The translations under genes were made by a program, and so were the position numbers. Shown here piece by piece: positions 1-6,459 of a stretch of DNA of 17,337 nt (position 1 is its first letter; every line of letters starts with the position of its first letter). The notes under the pieces were generated by a model, which worked only from the letters and a program-made list of their open reading frames with translations, was not told the origin of the DNA and did not search any database. The DNA lies in the NCBI GenBank assembly GCA_023441145.1, contig JAEZQN010000333.1:1-17337 (forward strand), written 5' to 3'. This stretch comes from Bacillota bacterium. GTDB lineage: Bacteria > Bacillota > Clostridia > Lachnospirales > Lachnospiraceae.

Positions 1-1
1 A

Positions 2-865
2 GAGCCAATAAAAGAATTGGGAATACCAATAAGATCATTTGAAAAAAAAGAACAAGAGAAGCCTATTCTACCTATGGTACCTAAGGCTGTTGTTCTTAAT
101 ATGCTACAAATAAATAAGATAGAAAGATCTCAACCAGAGATGCCTACTGTTGTCGATTTAACTAAAAAAGATGTAAAAAATGTTGAACCATTTAAAAAGA
201 ATTTGGGACATGTAGCAAGTAGTGTTCCTAATATTTCAATGCCTAATAGGAATATAAGTCCAAAATCTGTTTCAGTTTCATCTCATCCAATTCTACCGGA
301 GGTGTCTGTTCGTACTCATGAGAGCGTTAACTTTGCAAAACCTGAAAGGCGTAATTGTGAAATACCAAAAGTGGTTAAACCTACGATAAAGATTAATCAA
401 AAGAATAATATGTTAATAAAGCAGTCACTTTTACCAAATGTAGCCATAAAAATCTATCAGTCTGAGTCAAAGTTTGAAAAACCAAATAATAATGTAGAGT
501 TGCCTGTTATGGACAAGTTGAATATGAACCCTCAGACTTATGTAAGAGTTGAGCAAAGGAAGCCAATTTTACCTCAATTAGTTAGTGTTCATATGCAACC
601 GAAAACATTCAAGAAACCTAAACAACCTATAGAAGGGCTGAATCCTGTTTCCATAATGAATATTGGAGTAAAGTCTTTTGAAAAACCAGAACTTAAAAAG
701 AATGATTTACCACATCCGGTTACAACTAGTATGAGATCTATATCCATTGAACAGATTGAACGACCATCAGCAAAAGTAGTTGCTCCTTCTATAACAAATG
801 TGATAGATAAATCATTTTCTAAGACCGAGGTAACAATAGATAGCCTACCAATAATAACACTTGGT
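2..865 (+). repeat. Degenerate ~24-residue protein repeats within the first gene
   Basis: By eye, about twelve units follow one another with the consensus x4-S-F-E-K-P-x5-L-P-x-V-x5. Some units replace the F-E-K-P core with I-E-R-P, F-K-K-P or F-A-K-P. The units are much more alike in protein than in DNA, so this is an old repeat rather than a recent tandem expansion. The unit count is approximate, because several borders are blurred. Confidence 0.6.
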
Positions 866-919
866 GAGGCCCCAGATGTTTATGAACAATTAAGGGAATT
901 AACTAAAGCATTACAGTGA
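2..919 (+). CDS. Tandem-repeat protein, 3' part (5' end outside window)
   Basis: I do not recognise this family. The reading frame is open from base 2, so the gene begins upstream; an internal TTG at 17 has no convincing ribosome-binding site and is unlikely to be the start. The 305 visible residues are almost entirely degenerate units of about 22-26 residues, roughly twelve of them. The clearest share the pattern S-F-E-K-P followed after 5-7 residues by L-P and a short hydrophobic stretch (for example IRSFEKK..ILP, SKFEKP..ELP, VKSFEKPE..DLP). There is no Cys-rich site, signal peptide or membrane segment in the visible part. The protein is rich in Lys, Pro, Val and Asn and ends with a short helical-looking tail (EAPDVYEQLRELTKAL). 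The essC-like gene starts 36 bases later on the same strand, so the two are probably co-transcribed. A scaffold, substrate or surface role is possible, but none can be assigned. Confidence 0.85.
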   Translation, partial: EPIKELGIPIRSFEKKEQEKPILPMVPKAVVLNMLQINKIERSQPEMPTVVDLTKKDVKNVEPFKKNLGHVASSVPNISMPNRNISPKSVSVSSHPILPEVSVRTHESVNFAKPERRNCEIPKVVKPTIKINQKNNMLIKQSLLPNVAIKIYQSESKFEKPNNNVELPVMDKLNMNPQTYVRVEQRKPILPQLVSVHMQPKTFKKPKQPIEGLNPVSIMNIGVKSFEKPELKKNDLPHPVTTSMRSISIEQIERPSAKVVAPSITNVIDKSFSKTEVTIDSLPIITLGEAPDVYEQLRELTKALQ

Positions 920-955
920 TAAGATAAAGCTTGGACATTTGAAAGGATAGAACCG

Positions 956-3900
956 ATGAAAAACAATGAAATAATGGTTTCTGCGAGATTTCAAAATGAT
1001 GTCTTAAACGAGAAAATCACGTTACTACTATTAAAAGATATTACGCTTAGGGCATTTATTGAATCGTTATATTATGGACTTAAAAAAGATGACAAGTATG
1101 AGAAGGAATTTGAGGTTTTGGATGAGTATTTGAAAACTCGAAAGGAACTTCAGGTTTTATTTAATGCAAAAGGATATTTCAATATTATTGACATCACTCA
1201 GGAGATAGATGGCATTAAAGTATTAGATATGAAATTGGATGAGCTGGGTTTTGTAACCTCTAGTTGTATTTTGTTCACAACACAGATTGCAGTAAATCCC
1301 ATGGCATTATTTTCTCGCATTGACAGCAGTTACATACTACAATCAGATAATCTTGAATATAACATAAGCACACGACGTTTAAATGTTATTGAACCATCAG
1401 TAATTGATATACTTCCCCCAGGGGAGATGCCTCAGAAGAGCAAATCTTCTATTCTTGACGTTATTATACCAACATTTTTATCAACGGGTGGTATGTTAGG
1501 TGCTCGTTTTCTTATAATGCAATTTTCTCCAAATTCAGCAAGTATGGGCAATACTATGTTATTAATGTCTGGTGCTATGGGTGTTGTTGCACTTGTAACG
1601 TCATTTTATAACTATATGAAACAGAGAAATGAGTACAAAAGTAAGGTCACTGAGTGGAAGACGAATTATGAAAACTACATACACAGAATGATTCTTACCA
1701 TTAATGAATGGCAGAAAAGTGACATCAAATATCTAAATAGTGTATACCCAAACATGGATACATTGTTTAAAAACATGTCAGAAATAAATGGTTCTATATT
1801 TTCTCGTTCCCAGAATGATAATGATTTTATGAGAATTTCTTTGGGTACATCTGATGAAGTTAAACCATTATTTGAAATAAAAAGTGAGAAGAAAGATAAT
1901 GTTTTTTATGATATTTACTATAAAAAATATGGCGACAAGATTAAGATTCTATTGCCATCTAAGAAAGATAAGAAAAGAAGAAAGAAATTAACACCTGAGC
2001 AAAGGGCAGAAGAAGACAAGAATAAGTTCTTACTTACGGACATTGCCTATAACTTTGCGAATAAAGGTGTTGATCTTAACAATAATAATGAGATTATTGG
2101 ATTTAATTATTTAAGAAGTGATGATGGAAGTAAACCTCCTTTATTGCTTAATTTACAATCTTGTGGGGTACTGGGTGTAATATCTAGTGACAATGAAACT
2201 TCAAAAAACTTTATTAAACATATTGTCTTTGAACTAGCGTACTACCATTCTCCTGAGGATATGCAATTTGTATTCTTTTTTGATAAAGAAGAGAATATCC
2301 AGATACAGAATAAAACAATTGAAAACTATAAATACTTACCACATTCCAATGAATTGTTTGATGGGATCTCTCAATTTGTGTTCGATAAAAATAGTTCAGG
2401 TATAGTTTTCGGACGTCTGCTCAGCATAATGAATGAGCGATCCAATACTAAATCTGATGAGAAGGAGACAGAGAGTAGCGATCAAAAGCTGACACAGATT
2501 GTATGCATAGTTTTCTATGACTATGACATTAAAGAGACAGGATTTTCAAAGTTTCTTCCAGAGGCACCTAAAGAAGGTGAGCTATACGTAAACTCTATGG
2601 GCCTGACATTTATTTTCATACAATCTGTAAAAGATAAGCTACCAAAGTATTGTGGTAATATTATTAATATTGATAGAGATAATCCAAACGAAAGAAAAAG
2701 CAGTTTAAGATACAATGTTCTTAGTAGAGAAGCACTTAACGTATTAAGTGAAGGAAACGAGGATCATACCAAAGCAAATGATACGGATAAATTAATTGAG
2801 TATAAGTATTTCCAGAATGATTATATATTTAATGAAAAAAATTATGGCAAGCAGTTTGATTTAGCTTTTAAACAGTTAAGCGCTATTTACTATACAAGGA
2901 TTGCTGAGAATGGAAAAGTACCTTCCATGGTTACCTTGTTTGAGCTATATGGATATAACATAGAAAAGATTCAGAATAACGAAGTGAAGAAGAGTATTTT
3001 AGATAGTTGGGAAAGTATTAATAAGAACGATGTTACTAAAAATCTTCGTGTTCCAGTTGGTAAGAATGAACATGGTGCTATTTTCCTTGATTTATATGAA
3101 AAGGCTGATGGCCCACACATGCTTGTGGCTGGTACAACAGGATCTGGAAAATCTGAAACAATTATTACGTACTTAATAGGACTATGTATGAAATTCTCTC
3201 CAATGGATCTTAATTTAATGCTAGTAGATATGAAAGGTGGTGGATTCTCAGATCGTCTGGGGGATTTACCACATTGTGTAGGGGTAGTAACAGATACTGC
3301 GGGGGAAGAAGAAGGCACTTCCGCGGCTTATATGTTAAAACGATTTCTAGAATCTCTAAACGCTGAGATAAAAAGAAGAAAATTATTACTTTCTAGCTTA
3401 GGAGTTGATAATGTTGATGCATATATCAGGGCCCTCCGAGTGATTAAACAGATAAAGAAGTTAGAATCAAAAAACAGCAGTAGAGAGAGTATTGATAAAT
3501 TAAAGAAGAAATTGAATGAAAAACAAGTAAAAGTTTTAAACAATGACACGACAGATTTATCACCTCTTTCACATCTTATACTGGTTGTTGATGAATTTAC
3601 GGAGCTAAAAAGATTTTCAAACGAAAGTAACGATGTAGACTTTATTGCTGAAATTACTACAATTGCACGTGTTGGTCGAACCTTAGGGTTTCATATTGTG
3701 CTTGTTTCACAGAATATTGAAGGGGCAATTACTGACGATATCAGGGTAAACTCAAAAGCTAGAATCTGTTTAAAGGTAGCAACTAAGCAAGCTTCAAAAG
3801 AAATGATAGGAAGTCCGGTTGCTGCTGCTCCAACAATGCCTTTGAATGGACGTGCTTATCTACTTGTGGGTACGGGAACAAGGTTTGAATATTTCCAATC

Positions 3901-4183
3901 AGCATATACAGGAGCCAATAAGAACTTGAATATTGAAGCTCCGGTTCTTGTTACCCAAGTTCCAAACTCAGGGGAGTTTAATTATGACTTTTATTCATCA
4001 AAAAGAGATAATGAACTAGCCAGAAAAAATAATGAGCAGATTAATGAACATGATACGCAGCTAGCATATATTGTGAATACAATTATTGACCTGGGCCAGG
4101 ATATGGAAAAACCTCATCAGATATTCTTGCCACCGCTACAAGGTACAATTATAGATGAAACAGAGTGGAGGGGAATAGTATGA
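956..4183 (+). CDS. essC: EssC-type T7SS membrane ATPase, D1 half, with ubiquitin-like N-terminus
   Basis: This is the motor ATPase of a type VII (Ess) secretion system at the inner membrane, 1075 residues. The start at 956 has AAAGGA eight bases upstream. Residues 5-110 look like a ubiquitin/YukD (EsaB) fold: two strands, the helix LRAFIESLYYGL, then strands ending in DELGFVTSSCILFT. Canonical EssC carries FHA domains here. Two membrane segments follow (about 165-190 and 199-220), then the EssC linker region (FSRSQNDNDFMRISLG, about 282-297, and HSPEDMQFVFFFD, 431-443). The D1 FtsK/SpoIIIE ATPase has Walker A GTTGSGKS at 726-733, Walker B LILVVDE with D879-E880, and ARVGRTLGFHIVLVSQ at 904-919. 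A charged, probably helical stretch (about 825-862) lies between the Walker motifs. The protein stops just after the typical D1-D2 linker (IFLPPLQG), so D2 and D3 lie in the next gene, which overlaps by four bases. Confidence 0.93.
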   Translation: MKNNEIMVSARFQNDVLNEKITLLLLKDITLRAFIESLYYGLKKDDKYEKEFEVLDEYLKTRKELQVLFNAKGYFNIIDITQEIDGIKVLDMKLDELGFVTSSCILFTTQIAVNPMALFSRIDSSYILQSDNLEYNISTRRLNVIEPSVIDILPPGEMPQKSKSSILDVIIPTFLSTGGMLGARFLIMQFSPNSASMGNTMLLMSGAMGVVALVTSFYNYMKQRNEYKSKVTEWKTNYENYIHRMILTINEWQKSDIKYLNSVYPNMDTLFKNMSEINGSIFSRSQNDNDFMRISLGTSDEVKPLFEIKSEKKDNVFYDIYYKKYGDKIKILLPSKKDKKRRKKLTPEQRAEEDKNKFLLTDIAYNFANKGVDLNNNNEIIGFNYLRSDDGSKPPLLLNLQSCGVLGVISSDNETSKNFIKHIVFELAYYHSPEDMQFVFFFDKEENIQIQNKTIENYKYLPHSNELFDGISQFVFDKNSSGIVFGRLLSIMNERSNTKSDEKETESSDQKLTQIVCIVFYDYDIKETGFSKFLPEAPKEGELYVNSMGLTFIFIQSVKDKLPKYCGNIINIDRDNPNERKSSLRYNVLSREALNVLSEGNEDHTKANDTDKLIEYKYFQNDYIFNEKNYGKQFDLAFKQLSAIYYTRIAENGKVPSMVTLFELYGYNIEKIQNNEVKKSILDSWESINKNDVTKNLRVPVGKNEHGAIFLDLYEKADGPHMLVAGTTGSGKSETIITYLIGLCMKFSPMDLNLMLVDMKGGGFSDRLGDLPHCVGVVTDTAGEEEGTSAAYMLKRFLESLNAEIKRRKLLLSSLGVDNVDAYIRALRVIKQIKKLESKNSSRESIDKLKKKLNEKQVKVLNNDTTDLSPLSHLILVVDEFTELKRFSNESNDVDFIAEITTIARVGRTLGFHIVLVSQNIEGAITDDIRVNSKARICLKVATKQASKEMIGSPVAAAPTMPLNGRAYLLVGTGTRFEYFQSAYTGANKNLNIEAPVLVTQVPNSGEFNYDFYSSKRDNELARKNNEQINEHDTQLAYIVNTIIDLGQDMEKPHQIFLPPLQGTIIDETEWRGIV
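4167..4173 (+). promoter_or_regulatory. Ribosome-binding site deciding the start at 4180
   Basis: GGAGGGG lies six bases before the ATG at 4180, inside the end of the upstream gene. It favours that ATG over the in-frame GTG at 4165, which overlaps the site. Confidence 0.75.
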
Positions 4184-5910
4184 GTATTCAAAAAATGGTG
4201 TGTACGTTAGGTAGATTTGACATTCCAATAATTCAGTTACAACCACCTTTTGAAGTGGATTTGCTAGAATCTAATGTCATCCTATTCGGAACATCTATGA
4301 GTGGTAAAACTACATTTATTAAAACATTAACTAGCATACTTCATAAACAGTATACCGAAGCGAAAGAGCAGATTTTTATCCTTGATTTTGGAGGCGCATT
4401 ATCTGAACAAAAGGAATTACCGTTAGTAGCTGCTTATTTTGATAACTCCAATGAAGAATATGTCAAACGAGTATTTAAAATAATGGATAACATTTTAAAG
4501 GAAAATATTAAGGCTCTTAACGCAAACAATTATCGAGATCAAGAAACGCACCTTATACATACTACTCTTATCATAGATAACTTAAATGCCTTTATTGATG
4601 AGCCTAGATATTCTGCGTACAACGAAAAACTTGCAAAACTATGTCGAGACGGGTTATCAAAAGGTATTACGATTGTTGCGACGGCAGCGGATACAAAAGG
4701 AGTAGGCTCATATATTGGAAGCTTTAAGCAAAAGATTGCCTTTGAAATGCCACAAGATAAGTATGTTGAAATCTTTACCTCAAAGGTGGATGTGATTGGT
4801 AACAATCCAGGACATGGATATGCAAATGTAACTATAAAACCCCAAGGGGTAACGGGGACATTTCGTATGAATTTGCCTTATGAAGTTCAATGTACATTGC
4901 CTTACAGTCCAAAAGAAGCAGATAGTAATGGGGATACTGATGAAATATTTAAAGAAAAGCTGAAGTGTAAATTCGGTTATTCAGAAAATAAATATCTTAA
5001 TTGTGTTAAAAAGTATCTGACTTTTCCTGAAGAGTTAACAAGGGAAGAATACGATAAAATGAAACAACTCACGGAATTTGAGGATGATACAAAATCATCG
5101 TCCATAAGTGTTGGCTTGGATTATGTGGATTTTCATCCAGTAAGAGTTAATCTGAGAAAATCACATGTGATAGCCATATACGGGAAGAAGGAGTTTGGCA
5201 AATCAAATTTACTTAATCTTTTAGTTCGTGGCTTTATGAAACAAAAAGATAATGCAAGAGTTGTATTTTTTGATGACGGCCGAAACCAACTGAAAACAAT
5301 CTATGAAGAAATAAAAAATGATACAGATGCCGTTTTGATTAATCAATATGAGGAGATTGAGTTGCGCCTAAATGATGAGACTACTAAAGTGAAGAAGTTG
5401 TCTCCTCTACAACAGTTTTATGTTTATCTAAATGAAAACTGCATTAGTCTAGATAAAAGGTTTCTTGCTGGAATCTATGGTCTAAGTAGGGAACTTTCAA
5501 GAGACCATGATAAAATTCCAGAATGTAAAAACTCTAGTATGCCATTTACTTTGTTTGTCATTCAAAGCAAACTAGTTTACTTAAATACAAATGAAAATAG
5601 ATTTTTTATTAATTCGATCTTACCACAGTTAGTAGCGATTGCAGAAGAGCAGGGATGTTGTTTTATTTTTTCAGAAGTGCAAAAAATTAGTGATGGGGAG
5701 CAGAATTTATTTTTTAATAATGCTATTTCCATTGCATTTTTGTTAGACAATATTGCTGAATTTGCTGGAGAGCGTGGTCAAAAAACTATTTTTGGTAATA
5801 TGGATATAAAATCCTTAAAAGAGGATTATGCAAGGTGTGAAAAGGGCGATGGTTATTTTTATGATGTTGAAGCAGATAACTTATTAAAACTAAAATTTAT
5901 TAAATCCTAA
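4180..5910 (+). CDS. EssC-type T7SS ATPase, separate D2-D3 half
   Basis: This 576-residue soluble protein is the C-terminal half of EssC as a separate polypeptide. I use ATG 4180, placed by GGAGGGG and forming an ATGA overlap with the D1 gene. The first module has Walker A GTSMSGKT at 37-44 and a Walker-B-like LIIDN around 131-134, with Asn where a catalytic Glu would sit. The second module has Walker A GKKEFGKS at 335-342, but its Walker-B-like strand reads FIFSEV (about 495-500) without the Asp. Both modules may therefore bind ATP but look poor at hydrolysis, which fits the view that D1 is the main catalytic domain in this family. The opening (VCTLGRFDIPIIQLQPPFEVDL) matches the start of D2 in one-chain EssC proteins. 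The D1 | D2-D3 split resembles the EccCa/EccCb split of some mycobacterial ESX systems. No membrane segment is seen; it probably docks on the D1 protein. Confidence 0.9.
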   Translation: MSIQKMVCTLGRFDIPIIQLQPPFEVDLLESNVILFGTSMSGKTTFIKTLTSILHKQYTEAKEQIFILDFGGALSEQKELPLVAAYFDNSNEEYVKRVFKIMDNILKENIKALNANNYRDQETHLIHTTLIIDNLNAFIDEPRYSAYNEKLAKLCRDGLSKGITIVATAADTKGVGSYIGSFKQKIAFEMPQDKYVEIFTSKVDVIGNNPGHGYANVTIKPQGVTGTFRMNLPYEVQCTLPYSPKEADSNGDTDEIFKEKLKCKFGYSENKYLNCVKKYLTFPEELTREEYDKMKQLTEFEDDTKSSSISVGLDYVDFHPVRVNLRKSHVIAIYGKKEFGKSNLLNLLVRGFMKQKDNARVVFFDDGRNQLKTIYEEIKNDTDAVLINQYEEIELRLNDETTKVKKLSPLQQFYVYLNENCISLDKRFLAGIYGLSRELSRDHDKIPECKNSSMPFTLFVIQSKLVYLNTNENRFFINSILPQLVAIAEEQGCCFIFSEVQKISDGEQNLFFNNAISIAFLLDNIAEFAGERGQKTIFGNMDIKSLKEDYARCEKGDGYFYDVEADNLLKLKFIKS

Positions 5911-5911
5911 C

Positions 5912-5919
5912 GGAGGTGA
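5912..5919 (+). promoter_or_regulatory. Strong ribosome-binding site for the WXG100 gene
   Basis: GGAGGTGA lies five bases before ATG 5925 and begins two bases after the stop of the ATPase gene. It is the closest match to the Shine-Dalgarno consensus among the starts I checked here, which fits high translation of a secreted substrate. It rules out the in-frame GTG at 5916, which lies inside it. Confidence 0.8.
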
Positions 5920-5924
5920 CTAAT

Positions 5925-6251
5925 ATGGCAGACCCTAGTTTTGTATCGGCTGATATAGAAAAATTAGCCAAGTTTGAAAAAGATAGTGAGAAAGCAATAA
6001 AGGAATTCAATTCCATTAAATTGGAATTTGAAGACATTAATAGCACCTTACTTAAGAATTGGGAGGGTGATGGTGCTGAAGCCTACAAGACCGTAACGGA
6101 TCATATCCTCGAAAAAGTTGGTGGCGTGGAAGAGGTTTTAAAAGAAATAAATGAAACCGTTGTTAAAAGTATCAAGGATAATTATTTGGCACTGGATGAT
6201 GAGCTAGCTGAATTTAATAAAAACCCACAATCGTCTGAAACCGAGCAATAA
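5925..6251 (+). CDS. WXG100-family (EsxA-like) T7SS substrate
   Basis: This 108-residue protein has the size and helical-hairpin layout of the WXG100 family, the small secreted helical dimers that define type VII systems. The turn motif is W46-E47-G48 in LKNWEGDGAEAY, flanked by two amphipathic charged helices (about 8-43 and 52-95). A YxxxD sequence (Y87-D91) sits near the C-terminus, resembling the YxxxD/E export motif known from ESX substrates. The tail beyond it is acidic and probably disordered. There is no signal peptide, as expected. ATG 5925 is chosen because GGAGGTGA lies at ideal spacing; an in-frame GTG at 5916 would fall inside that site. The gene sits directly behind the split EssC genes, so the protein is most likely the core substrate or co-secretion partner of this system. 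Confidence 0.93.
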   Translation: MADPSFVSADIEKLAKFEKDSEKAIKEFNSIKLEFEDINSTLLKNWEGDGAEAYKTVTDHILEKVGGVEEVLKEINETVVKSIKDNYLALDDELAEFNKNPQSSETEQ

Positions 6252-6283
6252 CAGACGGAGTACTTATATTTAGTAGTCAATAC

Positions 6284-6290
6284 GAGGAGA
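6284..6290 (+). promoter_or_regulatory. Ribosome-binding site of the 53-residue gene
   Basis: GAGGAGA lies seven bases before ATG 6298. It is the main evidence that the short reading frame behind it is translated. Confidence 0.65.
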
Positions 6291-6297
6291 GAAAGAT

Positions 6298-6459
6298 ATG
6301 GGAAAGCCATCAATTGGAACAGCTGTTACTCCTACTATAGAGAGTGAAATGAGGAAAGAAGTTAAAACACTTACTGTACTTCATGAGGATTCCAAAGAAT
6401 CAATATACTATAAGATATTTTTAGAAAAAGATAAAGGTGGGATGGAAGAATATGAGTAG
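6298..6459 (+). CDS. 53-residue microprotein between WXG100 and kinase genes
   Basis: This short gene encodes 53 residues, starting MGKPSIGTAVTPTIESEM and ending KDKGGMEEYE. It has a good ribosome-binding site (GAGGAGA, seven bases before the ATG), and its stop overlaps the start of the kinase gene by eight bases, which suggests translational coupling. The protein is charged, with Thr/Ser-rich and Glu/Lys-rich stretches, and has no signal peptide, membrane segment, cysteine or WXG motif. I do not recognise the family. From its place it could be a small partner or chaperone of the WXG100 protein, a regulator, or a phospho-acceptor for the neighbouring kinase-like protein, since it has several Thr and Ser residues. 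All of these are guesses from context. Without it, the 200 bases between the flanking genes would be the largest gap in an otherwise tightly packed operon. Confidence 0.65.
   Translation: MGKPSIGTAVTPTIESEMRKEVKTLTVLHEDSKESIYYKIFLEKDKGGMEEYE

Noticed and set aside
2971..3318. Open frame on the - strand opposite the D1 Walker A region
   Set aside because: It lies entirely within a strongly supported + strand gene, has low-complexity Ser/Pro/Phe composition and no matching operon context.
6437..6451. GTG at 6437 as the kinase gene start
   Set aside because: It falls within the GGTGG sequence that best serves as ribosome-binding site for ATG 6452.
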